Assembly (NCBI GenBank): GCA_047975025.1
Contig: JBKECY010000050.1
Span: forward strand, 62,001-126,000
Source of the DNA: JBKECY01 sp047975025
GTDB lineage: Bacteria; Bacillota; Clostridia; Lachnospirales; Lachnospiraceae
Direction: 5' to 3'
DNA: 64,000 bases
The notes beneath the pieces were generated by a model. The model ran no database searches and was not told the origin of the DNA. It saw only the letters and a program-made list of their open reading frames with translations. Within the stretch, counting starts at the first letter, position 1. Each line of letters starts with the position of its first letter. Shown here in pieces: positions 14,848-24,640 of this stretch. The translations under genes and the position numbers were made by a program.

Positions 14848-17800
14848 ATGCAAAAAAGAATATTAAGTTTTATGCTGGTTGTTGCAATGCTATTGCAAGT
14901 ACTGGTACCAAATTTAAGTTTAAGCGTAAATGCGGCGAATGATGGAACAGCACCCTGGGTAGTTACTTATGAGAGTGGTGTTGGAGATGATTCGGTTACG
15001 AATTTACCAAGTATTACAACTGTTAATGTTCCGGCAGGGCAATATAACAGTACTAATTTGAGAGTAAATTCCCCGGAAAGAAGTGGGTATACTTTTACCG
15101 GATGGAAAGTTACATTTAATGCAGGTGCTACGCTGGATGCAGGATACCGGGGTATGGTTATTGCTCCGGATACAGATGCATACTTGGGAGGCACCATAGC
15201 TGACAAAAAGTGGAGCACTGCAACACTGACAGCACAGTGGAAGGAAAATACTGTCGCTGACACAGGTTCTGTGCAGCTGTGGCTGTATTTAAATGATAGT
15301 AATTTTACTAGTGCTTCTAATAGGAATTACAGTCTGAAATCTGTTAATTCAGATGTGTCCTATGCAGCAGTAGCAGTGAATAACTCAGTAAAGTTTAATA
15401 ATGTTGCAAATGGAACATATAGACTTTACGAAACATTTGCCGGAGGGTACACTGTTGATATTACAACGCTTTATTCCGAAGCAGCTGATACAACCAATGT
15501 AGCAAGCCCCATAGTCATCAACGGCGATGAACAGGAAATGGGAATTTACTACTATCAGATTGATACGGCAGTAGCTGCTGCTGGGACTATCAGCAAGTCG
15601 GCAACCCCTTTTCAGGGAAGTGGCATTGCCTTTTTCCTGAAATATACGAAAGTTCAGTATACGGCGGTTAGGGACGGTTATAGTCTGACGGGATGGACCT
15701 CTACGGGATCTGCTATTTCTGCAGGTGGGGAAGTAGTATTAACTAATAGGACTACAGTTACTCCAATTTACAGCGCAAATCCTACACCTAAAAAAGTATC
15801 TCTTGAAATTTATCTGGATAATACGCCGACCAGAGGTGACAAGGATTTTTATCTGCAGAGCAAAGATGACCCGACTGTGACAGTTTCATCAAGCTCACTG
15901 GGAAGCGAGTGGGTTGCTTTTGATGCTGTACCTTCCGGAACCTATAAGGTTTTCCAAAAAGTTGGTCAATGGATAAGTGATACCGATTTGGATACGGGAG
16001 TTGAGGTTACGGTTGGCAGCAGCGATGTAACGACGGCCGTCAATTACTATACAGTTCAAGTGAACAATGCAGGCGGTGGTACATCGGATATAGTTACCGG
16101 CGAATATGTTAAAGGCTCGGTGCTTCCGATTCTTGCAACACCAAATGCAGGGTATTCTTTTGCTGGTTGGGTTGTTGCAGCAAATCCTGAATATCTGCAA
16201 AATGCAAGTCAGCCTAATGCTACTTTGTATGTACAGAAGGACATGATCATTCAGCCGTTATTTGAGGAAATTGATACATACAAGATAGTTTTTGATACGA
16301 ATAAAGGTACGGAAACTTATAGCCCTTATGAAGGTGGATATCAAAGTTCTTACTATCTTGCAGGTGCAACACGCCCGGGTTATATTTTCGCAGGCTGGAA
16401 AGTCGTAGAAGGTGGAGCAGAACAACTGATTGCTGCCGGCAGTTCGGTTCTTTACAGTGAACTCGCCACAGATTCGACTGTGTCGCAGGTTACTTTGCAG
16501 GCGCAGTGGCAGCGAAGAGATGTTGTTGTCAATCTGTCCTTAGATGGTGATTCTTACACTTCCAATGATGGAAACATTTACCAATTGCGTGATGCATCCG
16601 GAGAGGTTCTGTATACGGCGACAAGTGAAAGCGGCAAAGTAAGATTTAAAGGAGTTGTCGAAGGCGTAACATACTATTTATGGGAAGATGTACCGGCTAA
16701 TTCAGTGGACTACCAATTCCTGAACGTAGATGGTGGCACGAACTTTGAAATCACTCCGAGTGCTGCTGCGCTCACCACTCGCAATTTAAATTATTATACG
16801 TTAAACGTTGCTTCTGCGGAAAATGGAACCACTGAGCCAGGTACAGGCAGTGCGACTGTATATCCGCAGGGAATGACAGTGGAGTTAAAAGCAAAGCCTT
16901 CAGATGGATATAAATTCGCAACATGGAATCCATCAGGTGCAAGCGTAGTTGCTGATGCTGCTAAAGCAGCAACAACAATTGTGATAAAGGGGACGACTCA
17001 ATTATCGCCGCTCTTTGTTGCAAAAAATAGATTTGGAGTTATTTATAAGCTGGCTGGCGGTTCTTCTGCTGCAATTCCGGCAAGCGTAAGCATATTAAAA
17101 GAAGAAAATGTAATTCTGGCTGCTGAGCCAACGCGTGCAGGTTATGTGTTTGCAGGCTGGGTAGTAACGGAGAATGGTTCATCAGCAACAGACAATCAGG
17201 TATATCAAGCAGGCCAGACACTTGCGTATGAAGATGCAAGAGCCAGCACAACGCCAGCTTACATTGAGCTGACAGCACAGTGGCAAACAAACACTGTTGA
17301 AGTAGCACCATATCTTGATGGTGCGCGTACAGCAAAGAACCTTTATCTTAAAAATACAGATGGTGTATCTGGTGATATTACAGGAAGCATTATTGATTCA
17401 GACGGAACATGGGAGTTTGCAGGTGTACCGAATGGTACCTATGAAATTTACGAAGATGTAGCCGTATGGATTGGTGAAGATATCGCAACAGGTAAAACAA
17501 TTACTGTTATGGATAATAGTGTATCGACAGAATTGCATTATTATACTGTAGACGTGTCATATGATACTGCACAGGGCAGTGTGAATATTGAAACGCGTGT
17601 ATACCTTGAAGGAACTAAGGTTACTCTTTTAGCAACTCCTGCCACAGGGTATCAGTTCGCTAATTGGGGATATGACGAAGAGTACATTAAAGACAGCAAT
17701 GCGTCACAGACGACGCTGTATGTACAGGAACCGGTTACTTTTGCACCTACGTTTACCAGTGACTCAGATTACACGATTGTGTTCGACTATAACGGAGCCG

Positions 17801-20800
17801 GTGAATCTGTACAGGTAGGACCGGGAAGCTTTACGGATGCGTATTCTGTACCTGAGGATCCTACACTTTCAGGCTCTGTATTTAAGGGCTGGAAGGTTAT
17901 CGCAGGTGGAAGTGCACAGTTCTTAGGTGCTGCAAACACTCCATTTGCCTATGCATCTCTGGCAACGGATAACTCTGTAAAACAGATTACGGTTCAGGCA
18001 CAATGGGAGCGCAGAGATATTGTGATTAATCTCTATAAAGATGGAGAAGTCTATGATGATCTGCAAGGCACGCGTTTCCAACTAAGAGATGTTTCAGGAA
18101 ATGTTCTCTACTCAGCGGTAAGCAGTAATGGTAAAGTAAGATTTAGAGGTGTTGAAGCCGTTGATGCCAATAATGCGTACAGACTCTGGGTAGATGTTCT
18201 GAATACGACGCACGACTATCAATTCCAGACAAAAGACGGAACCTTACCTCTGACAATTTCATCAGAAACAGGTGCTCTGATTTCAGTTGACGTTAATTAC
18301 TATACATTAACTCTAAATGAAGCTGAGCATGTTACAACAACTCCGGAAGCCGGCAGCAAAGTGTATCCGCAGGGTACCAGTGTAAGCTTGTCAGCGGAGC
18401 TGGATTATGGATTTAAGTTTGTACAATGGAGCTCTGACACTGCCGGTGCAGTCGCAGATTCCAGCTCAAAAAATACGACCGTTCTGTTGCAGGATACAAC
18501 ACAGGTAACACCGGTCGTTGTAGAAAAGAACAAATTCAAAGTATTCGTTGATTTAAATGGGGGAAGCTCAGACACAATTACGGATACGGAAGTTTACAAA
18601 ACTGACAATGTAATTCCGACAGATGTTCCGGAGTATACAGGTCATGTATTTGCAGGATGGAGAGTAACAGAGAATTCAGCAGATACCAACGTTTATCAAT
18701 CAGGCGATACACTTTTGTACAAAGATGCGGAAGCGAACAGCGCTCTTAATTCCATCACGTTACAGGCACAGTGGGAAGTTAACACAGTCGCGCTGGATGT
18801 GACACTGGATGGCACTGCTGTTCCGACAGCGAAAGTATTTTATCTGAAAAATACAGATGGAACATCACCTGATATTACGGAATTCACTACGGATGCTACA
18901 ACAATCTCTTTTGCCGGCGTACCAAACGGCAGTTACGAAATCTGGGAGAAGATTGGTAACTGGGCAGGCGGAGATGTTTCTACCGGAAGAGGTTTCAGTG
19001 TTGCAGATCAAAGTGTAACCATTGCTCTTGACTACTTTAATGTTACTGTGGACGTTAGTTCAACAATTGGCGGAACGGTTGATATCGAGAGCGGTATCTA
19101 TCTAAAAGGCAGTGAGATTGCAATCAATGCAACGGCTGACCTTGGCTATCAGTTCGCCAGCTGGGGATATGCAAGTCAATATCTCCCGGGCAATACGAAT
19201 GCGCAGGCAACACTGTATGTTCAGGAACCGGTCACTTTGGCACCAGAGTTTACAGCCGAAAGCGATTATTCAATTATGTTCGACCTAAATGGGGCATCAG
19301 GTACTGCACCTGCCACATTAACAGGCACATTTGCGGCACATTATACAGTACCATCGGATCCGGAACGTTCCGGTTATGTATTCGATGGCTGGAAAGTAGT
19401 TGCTGGCGGTACTGCGACACTTGGTGATGCAGACTCTATCTTTGCTTACAGTGATTTGGCAACTGACGCAACAGTAAAACAGGTAACAGTTCAGGCACAA
19501 TGGATACAAAAGCGCGTTGTAATCGCACTGTACAAAGACGGTGCACGTTGGAATAATCCTGAAACAGAGATGACCTTCCAGCTGCGTGATGCATCCGGAG
19601 AACTTGTGTATACCTCTCCTGAAAGCGAACTTGCCAGAGCCAGATTTACTGAGGTCAAGACAGGAACGTACTATCTATGGGAAGATATTAAGAACACATC
19701 CGTAGATGAGCAGGTATACAATGAAGACGGAACGGCAGTTGAAGTTGTTGTAGGTGCAGAAGATGCACGTATTCAGATTGATGTGGACTATTACACACTG
19801 AATATCAAAGCAGCAGTCAATGGAACTACCGAACCTGGAGAAAGTACAACAATTTACCGTCAGGCAACAGGTGTCAAATTGACAGCAACACCTGACTATG
19901 GATTCGAACTTGCTTCATGGGGTATCAGTGCAGGTGGTGCACTCGAAGAAGGCCCTGACGCAAATCAGGCAACTGTCTATATGAGTAATACAACGACACT
20001 CGAACCTGTATTTACAGCAAGAGATCAGTATGTTGTGTATTATGATTTTGCCGGCGGAAGCTCTGATACGATTGAAACACTGCTTTGCTACCAGGAAGAA
20101 AATGTCGTACCGGCTGCGATTCCTACAAAAGCGGGCTATACATTTGCCGGCTGGGTAGTTACAGAGAATGCCAATAGCGGACTGTCAGGAGATCCGATAC
20201 AGGCAGGTACGCAGTTAACGTATGCAGACGCGGCAGATGCTGCGGCTAACTACATCAGACTGACGGCGCAGTGGGAATCCAATGATGTAGCACTGTCAAT
20301 CTTCCTGGATAATGCAGCGTTCGACGATTGCACAAAGCAATTCTTCCTGAAGAGTGCAGACGGCAAAATCGTTTCGAACTATGATGTTGACACAACAAGC
20401 TTTGCGGCTGTACCGGATGGCGAATACGAAGTATGGGAAAAGATTCCATACAAAGAGAGTCTTGCAACGGGAGTTCTTGTTTCCGTAGCATGTACAGATG
20501 CATCTGCAAGCGTGTATTATTGCACACTTACTGTGAATGCACCGGCAGAAGGCGGCACAGTGAAAGCAGCTGCAGGAATCTACCTGGATGGTACGGTCCT
20601 GAATATTACTGCAACACCGGCAGCCGGATATGAGTTCGTTACATGGGGCTTCACAGGCGAAGGATTACTGGAAGTGGATCAGGCGGCAACCACAGTGACT
20701 GTTGGACCAAATGCTACACTAAATCCAGAATTTGCACAGAAAAATTACACAGTAGTATATGATGTGAATGGTGGAACTCCAGAGCTTGCGAATTGGAATA

Positions 20801-23232
20801 CCGCAACATGGACATCAGGCGTATACAATGATCAGGTCAGCAAGTCAGGATATACACTGGCAGGCTGGGAAGTCGTAGAAGGCGGTTCCGGTATCGTACG
20901 TGACTTTACTAAGACATATGGTGATGTTGCAACGGATGCGGAGACAACTTCAATCACTTTAAAAGCTATCTGGAATGCCAATGACGTAACCTTTAAAGTT
21001 AAGAAAGACGGAACAGATTGGGCAGAGTTCACCAGAACGTTCTACCTGAAGAATGATGCTACGAATGAAACGACTGCACAGACATCAACAGACGGAGCGA
21101 CAGTTCTGTTTGCGGCAGTACCGGAAGGAAGCTACACATTATATGAGGATACACCGGGCACATCTGTTGATGCAAAATTAGCGTTAAGTCAATTAGTTAT
21201 GACCGGCGGAGCATTTAGTTACAGCTCAATCGGAGAATATGTTGACTATTACACAGTAACTGTAAATGAAACAGTCAACGGTACAGTGACACCGCAGCCG
21301 GGCTCGAAAGTATATCTTGAGAACAGTCTGGTAACGCTTAAAGCAGTACCGGAGAGTGGATATTCATTTGAATCATGGAATATAGATGCGGATACATCGA
21401 GTCTGATTTCTGACGAAACGGCTGTGAATGCAGTTCTGACAGTGACAGATACAACAACTCTTAGTCCGACATTTACAGAAAATGATGAGTATGAAATCGT
21501 ATACGAACTCAACGGAGCAGCGGAAGCACCAATTGCTGCAACGACTGGCGTAAAGTGGACAGATAAAGTGTTGGATAAAGCGCCTGAGCAGTTAACCAAA
21601 TTTGGTTATACGTTTGCAGGCTGGACACTGGATGCTGCCGGTAACAAGGCTGTTACAGCGGATACACTGTATAAAGAGGCAACAAATGGTGATGATTCAA
21701 TTGCAACCGTAACGCTGTATGCACAGTGGGAAGCAAGACAGGTAACAGTTAAGTTTGATGGAAATCAAGGCACCGGAAGTTCAGAACCAAGTTCTACGCA
21801 ATCGATTGTCACTGAATATGGCGAATTAATCGATGCACCTCTGGCTCCAACAAGAGATGGATATACCTTTGGAGGCTGGTACTACTTCATAGGCGGAGAA
21901 TATCATGAATTTGGATTTGGATATGCAGGTACAGAACTGACAGATGCAATTGGCGTCATTGAGTATCATAAGGCATTGGAGATTACCCTGTATGCGAACT
22001 GGGTAGCCAAGGAGGTCGTTGTAAAATTCAACAGCAATAAGGGAACGGGATCTACAGCACCTACCGAAACTGCTGACATGACAGCCACATTTGATTCTGC
22101 ACTGGTCATCACACAGACAGCGCCGACGAGACCTGGCTATACCTTTGATGGCTGGTATCTGGATAAGAGCCTTACGAAGAAAGTAGTTAACGGCGTTACA
22201 ATGCTTACGGCAGACAATGGCGTACTGACACCTGGAAAGGGCGATCAGACATTGACTGTATATGCAAAATGGGCACCGAAGACTGTGAAACTGTATTACG
22301 AGTTAAATGATGGTAAAGCTACACCTGCCGGTGTAATTTTCAATCAGACAAAAGCATCAAAAGAAGGTCTGTTCGATCAGGCTGTTTCCAACCCAACGAA
22401 CCCGACAAGACCGGGATATACATTCAAGGGCTGGTATGAAGTGCCTTCTACCAAGGTGGCATCGAATACACCTGCATGGGTATTTGCCAACAAACTGGGA
22501 AGCAAACTCCTCTCTGCAGCAAATGTTACAGTTCAGTCTGAGATGAGCAAGACATTCTACGCAAAATGGGAAGCGAAGACATATACAGTTACCTTTAGTG
22601 CAAACGGAGGAACTCTGGACACGTCTTCAAAAACCAAGAAAGTGACATATGATACAGCCTATGGTGATCTTCCGACAGCTACACAGTCCCGTTATCAGTT
22701 TGACGGATGGTGGACGAAGAAGACCGGTGGTGAAAGAGTCACAGCATCTACAATCTTTACAAATGCTAAAAATACAACCGTATATGCTCATTGGACAAAA
22801 GGTGTTGTTGTTTACAGAGTCTATAATCCAAATTCTACAGAGCATGTATATACACCGGATATTGCCGAAGTCAATGTATGCGTAAGCAAAGGATGGCAGT
22901 ATGAAGGCGTTGCATGGATCGCCGCACCGAAGGAATACGGCGAGCCGGTATACAGAACCTACAATAAAAATTCAGGTGAACATTTCTATTCAACGAACAT
23001 GGGAGAAATCAGAGCCCTGCAGGCAATAGGATGGACGTATGAAGGTATTGCATGGTATAGTGCAACGAACAAGAAAGTACCTGTATACAGACTGTACTCA
23101 CCGTATCTGACAGGTGAGCAGCAAGCTGGTTCACATCTCTTTACAACAAGTAAGTATGAGAGAGATACCCTGATCCAAGGTGGATTATGGTTAGATGAAG
23201 GTATTGGCTGGTATGGATTTGCAGCAATTTAA
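14848..23232 (+). CDS. Giant secreted repeat protein (InlB-type / Cna-B-like / Flg_new repeats, DUF5648-like end)
   Basis: The frame is open from a TTG at 14818, but the start at ATG 14848 is preferred. It follows GAGGAAAGGG by six bases and begins a clean signal peptide (MQKRILSFMLVVAMLLQ...VNAAN), giving 2,794 residues. The body is built from three module kinds in order: an InlB/Listeria-Bacteroides-type repeat (GYxFAGWKV...LQAQW), a Cna-B-like beta module (YQLRDASGEVLY or FYLKNTDG...GTYEIYEDV) and a bacterial-repeat module (YYTLNV...GYKFATW). These cycle about eight times in two alternating versions. Four further InlB-type repeats follow (about 21740-22800), then a DUF5648-like end (three YRxYNxNSxEHxYT units, 22800-23229). 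No LPxTG or wall-binding repeats are present, so attachment is unclear. Role as adhesin or matrix protein is inference. Confidence 0.9.
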   Translation: MQKRILSFMLVVAMLLQVLVPNLSLSVNAANDGTAPWVVTYESGVGDDSVTNLPSITTVNVPAGQYNSTNLRVNSPERSGYTFTGWKVTFNAGATLDAGYRGMVIAPDTDAYLGGTIADKKWSTATLTAQWKENTVADTGSVQLWLYLNDSNFTSASNRNYSLKSVNSDVSYAAVAVNNSVKFNNVANGTYRLYETFAGGYTVDITTLYSEAADTTNVASPIVINGDEQEMGIYYYQIDTAVAAAGTISKSATPFQGSGIAFFLKYTKVQYTAVRDGYSLTGWTSTGSAISAGGEVVLTNRTTVTPIYSANPTPKKVSLEIYLDNTPTRGDKDFYLQSKDDPTVTVSSSSLGSEWVAFDAVPSGTYKVFQKVGQWISDTDLDTGVEVTVGSSDVTTAVNYYTVQVNNAGGGTSDIVTGEYVKGSVLPILATPNAGYSFAGWVVAANPEYLQNASQPNATLYVQKDMIIQPLFEEIDTYKIVFDTNKGTETYSPYEGGYQSSYYLAGATRPGYIFAGWKVVEGGAEQLIAAGSSVLYSELATDSTVSQVTLQAQWQRRDVVVNLSLDGDSYTSNDGNIYQLRDASGEVLYTATSESGKVRFKGVVEGVTYYLWEDVPANSVDYQFLNVDGGTNFEITPSAAALTTRNLNYYTLNVASAENGTTEPGTGSATVYPQGMTVELKAKPSDGYKFATWNPSGASVVADAAKAATTIVIKGTTQLSPLFVAKNRFGVIYKLAGGSSAAIPASVSILKEENVILAAEPTRAGYVFAGWVVTENGSSATDNQVYQAGQTLAYEDARASTTPAYIELTAQWQTNTVEVAPYLDGARTAKNLYLKNTDGVSGDITGSIIDSDGTWEFAGVPNGTYEIYEDVAVWIGEDIATGKTITVMDNSVSTELHYYTVDVSYDTAQGSVNIETRVYLEGTKVTLLATPATGYQFANWGYDEEYIKDSNASQTTLYVQEPVTFAPTFTSDSDYTIVFDYNGAGESVQVGPGSFTDAYSVPEDPTLSGSVFKGWKVIAGGSAQFLGAANTPFAYASLATDNSVKQITVQAQWERRDIVINLYKDGEVYDDLQGTRFQLRDVSGNVLYSAVSSNGKVRFRGVEAVDANNAYRLWVDVLNTTHDYQFQTKDGTLPLTISSETGALISVDVNYYTLTLNEAEHVTTTPEAGSKVYPQGTSVSLSAELDYGFKFVQWSSDTAGAVADSSSKNTTVLLQDTTQVTPVVVEKNKFKVFVDLNGGSSDTITDTEVYKTDNVIPTDVPEYTGHVFAGWRVTENSADTNVYQSGDTLLYKDAEANSALNSITLQAQWEVNTVALDVTLDGTAVPTAKVFYLKNTDGTSPDITEFTTDATTISFAGVPNGSYEIWEKIGNWAGGDVSTGRGFSVADQSVTIALDYFNVTVDVSSTIGGTVDIESGIYLKGSEIAINATADLGYQFASWGYASQYLPGNTNAQATLYVQEPVTLAPEFTAESDYSIMFDLNGASGTAPATLTGTFAAHYTVPSDPERSGYVFDGWKVVAGGTATLGDADSIFAYSDLATDATVKQVTVQAQWIQKRVVIALYKDGARWNNPETEMTFQLRDASGELVYTSPESELARARFTEVKTGTYYLWEDIKNTSVDEQVYNEDGTAVEVVVGAEDARIQIDVDYYTLNIKAAVNGTTEPGESTTIYRQATGVKLTATPDYGFELASWGISAGGALEEGPDANQATVYMSNTTTLEPVFTARDQYVVYYDFAGGSSDTIETLLCYQEENVVPAAIPTKAGYTFAGWVVTENANSGLSGDPIQAGTQLTYADAADAAANYIRLTAQWESNDVALSIFLDNAAFDDCTKQFFLKSADGKIVSNYDVDTTSFAAVPDGEYEVWEKIPYKESLATGVLVSVACTDASASVYYCTLTVNAPAEGGTVKAAAGIYLDGTVLNITATPAAGYEFVTWGFTGEGLLEVDQAATTVTVGPNATLNPEFAQKNYTVVYDVNGGTPELANWNTATWTSGVYNDQVSKSGYTLAGWEVVEGGSGIVRDFTKTYGDVATDAETTSITLKAIWNANDVTFKVKKDGTDWAEFTRTFYLKNDATNETTAQTSTDGATVLFAAVPEGSYTLYEDTPGTSVDAKLALSQLVMTGGAFSYSSIGEYVDYYTVTVNETVNGTVTPQPGSKVYLENSLVTLKAVPESGYSFESWNIDADTSSLISDETAVNAVLTVTDTTTLSPTFTENDEYEIVYELNGAAEAPIAATTGVKWTDKVLDKAPEQLTKFGYTFAGWTLDAAGNKAVTADTLYKEATNGDDSIATVTLYAQWEARQVTVKFDGNQGTGSSEPSSTQSIVTEYGELIDAPLAPTRDGYTFGGWYYFIGGEYHEFGFGYAGTELTDAIGVIEYHKALEITLYANWVAKEVVVKFNSNKGTGSTAPTETADMTATFDSALVITQTAPTRPGYTFDGWYLDKSLTKKVVNGVTMLTADNGVLTPGKGDQTLTVYAKWAPKTVKLYYELNDGKATPAGVIFNQTKASKEGLFDQAVSNPTNPTRPGYTFKGWYEVPSTKVASNTPAWVFANKLGSKLLSAANVTVQSEMSKTFYAKWEAKTYTVTFSANGGTLDTSSKTKKVTYDTAYGDLPTATQSRYQFDGWWTKKTGGERVTASTIFTNAKNTTVYAHWTKGVVVYRVYNPNSTEHVYTPDIAEVNVCVSKGWQYEGVAWIAAPKEYGEPVYRTYNKNSGEHFYSTNMGEIRALQAIGWTYEGIAWYSATNKKVPVYRLYSPYLTGEQQAGSHLFTTSKYERDTLIQGGLWLDEGIGWYGFAAI
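16042..21980 (+). repeat. Two-type alternating super-repeat, about 750 nt per unit, 1.5 kb per pair
   Basis: The conserved YYT-type motif recurs at about 16042, 16790, 17536, 18295, 19030, 19787, 20514 and 21244, a spacing of roughly 730-756 nt. Units alternate. One type has the motif followed by G-T-x-x-P (TTEPG, TTTPE, TTEPG, TVTPQ). The other has D/N-I or KA followed by Y-x-x-G (SDIVTGEYVKG, VNIETRVYLEG, VDIESGIYLKG, VKAAAGIYLDG). The repeats are diverged, not identical copies. Confidence 0.8.
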
Positions 23233-23266
23233 GATATTTGTAGAAGTGCAATAAGCACCAAACAAT

Positions 23267-23326
23267 AGAACACCCCCTGCGGGGTAGTATGTGCCAGGAT
23301 GGCCGCTGTCCCGCAGGGGGTGTTCT
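23267..23326 (+). terminator. Terminator of the giant repeat-protein gene
   Basis: The arms AGAACACCCCCTGCGGG (23267-23283) and CCCGCAGGGGGTGTTCT (23310-23326) are perfectly complementary over 17 bp, with a 26-nt loop. A short T-containing tail follows. The stem is unusually G+C-rich for the window. Confidence 0.75.
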
Positions 23327-23493
23327 TTGCGCTGTGCTTTTGTAATGTATGCATCGTATACCGGCTATATCAGAAAAATACATTGGCGGGTGCATTTTTT
23401 GGGGAGCGGGAGTGGTAGTAGTGTGATACTATAACAATAGAGTAGGGTATGACAGGATGTTGGTAGTATGGGAAAGGCAGGGAACAGCAAGCA

Positions 23494-23760
23494 ATGGCGG
23501 GACAGGAAAAAGTAAAGAACTGCAAAGTTAAGCAGTTAGAACACGTGGATATGATCGTAGGGATTCTTAAATTGCAGTTGACACAAAATGAAGTACGTCA
23601 AGAAGGTGTCATCATCGAACTTAATTGTACGCTTACCGCACAGGAATGCGAGGAAATTCGTGCAATTATGGAACTCGACCACTGGAAAATCTCTTTTTTG
23701 GAAGGACTGCTTAGGAGCCAGGCTTTTTTCTGTTTTGATGTAAGCGAATCGTGTAAATAA
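23494..23760 (+). CDS. Small hypothetical protein
   Basis: An 88-residue frame with mixed charged and hydrophobic content (EHVDMIVGILKLQLTQNEV, then LTAQECEEIRAIMELDHW). There is no signal peptide or recognised domain. The Shine-Dalgarno candidate GGAAAGGCAGGGAA sits rather far from the ATG. The region upstream (23327-23493) shows no obvious feature beyond a possible TATAAC. It could be a genuine short gene between the repeat protein and the lipoprotein, but nothing in the sequence proves translation. Confidence 0.45.
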   Translation: MAGQEKVKNCKVKQLEHVDMIVGILKLQLTQNEVRQEGVIIELNCTLTAQECEEIRAIMELDHWKISFLEGLLRSQAFFCFDVSESCK

Positions 23761-23949
23761 GGAGGAGTTCTTCGAATAATCACATAATCTTCATAGGACT
23801 GCCACAGGATGAACAAAATTTCCGTTTAGACTCTTGTAGAAGTTACAAGATGAAAGCGTGAGTTGGCGTACCGGTACGACCGGACAGAAACTCATGTATA
23901 TGCAGCAAAGCAAAGTCTGACTCTGCCTTGCGTCTGAAAGGAGATTTTT

Positions 23950-24585
23950 ATGAAAAAACAAGTGGTGATGGTTCTTTTATCAGCAGGTATTGCAGCAGCT
24001 AGTGTCACAGCCTGCGGACAGCAGGAGACGACAAGTACTGAAACACAGGCCACACAGACGGAGGAGGTAACGGAAGCACCGGCCGTTGATGAAAACAGTC
24101 TTATGGGAGAAGTAACAGCGATAGATGGCAGCGATATCACTCTCGCAGTGATGACACAGCCGGCACAAAGTGAGTATGGGGCGGGAGATAGCACTTCCTC
24201 GGAAGATACGGCGGACACTTCGGCGACAACGGATGCCACAGAAACCACAGAGAGCACAGAAACCACAGAAGCATCTGCCACTGCAGATACTGATGCCACA
24301 GAGCCGTCAGAGGACATGGAACCCCAGACAGAAGAACAATTGTTGACGGTGGTGGATTCTACTGAGATTCTCACACAGGGAGAAGACGGAGAAGAAACAG
24401 AAGCCACGCTGGAAGATATCCAAGTCGGAAGCCGCATAAGTGCCACTTTAGACGATGCGGGAGAAGTTTCCCGGATTGTAATTCAAAACACAGAGGCAGG
24501 TCCGGGGGCAGAGGGAGGCGAAGCACCGGAAGAAGGTGAAACACCGCCGACAGACACCACGACAGCGACAGAAGCTGCTGAATAG
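23950..24585 (+). CDS. Thr/Glu-rich lipoprotein of unknown function
   Basis: This is a 211-residue exported protein. The first 22 residues form a lipoprotein signal peptide with lipobox VTAC, so it should be diacylated on the cysteine and anchored to the outer face of the membrane. The body contains very Thr/Glu/Ser-rich, repeat-like linkers (TTESTETTEAS). A small possible beta domain is split around them (LMGEVTAIDGSDITLAV... and LEDIQVGSRISATLDDAGEVSRIVI), as in DUF5666-type metal-tolerance or OB-like modules. That last match is only a resemblance. A strong Shine-Dalgarno sequence (GAAAGGAG) precedes the ATG. A strong terminator follows directly, so it is a single-gene unit. Confidence 0.8.
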   Translation: MKKQVVMVLLSAGIAAASVTACGQQETTSTETQATQTEEVTEAPAVDENSLMGEVTAIDGSDITLAVMTQPAQSEYGAGDSTSSEDTADTSATTDATETTESTETTEASATADTDATEPSEDMEPQTEEQLLTVVDSTEILTQGEDGEETEATLEDIQVGSRISATLDDAGEVSRIVIQNTEAGPGAEGGEAPEEGETPPTDTTTATEAAE

Positions 24586-24588
24586 AAC

Positions 24589-24633
24589 ATCATACAAAAA
24601 ACCATCCGAAAGCCGGATGGTTTTTTGTATGAT
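24589..24633. terminator. Bidirectional terminator between the lipoprotein and ArsC-like gene
   Basis: ATCATACAAAAAACCATCCG pairs with CGGATGGTTTTTTGTATGAT (ending 24633) around a short loop. The stem is perfect. The A-run and T-run on its two sides allow termination in both directions, which fits the convergent genes. Confidence 0.9.
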
Positions 24634-24640
24634 TTGCTGC

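Noticed and set aside
23892..24446. A 184-residue Ser/Val-rich frame opposite the lipoprotein gene
   Set aside because: Its composition is the reverse-complement shadow of the Thr/Glu-rich lipoprotein codons. The plus strand has a lipobox and Shine-Dalgarno sequence, and this strand has neither.
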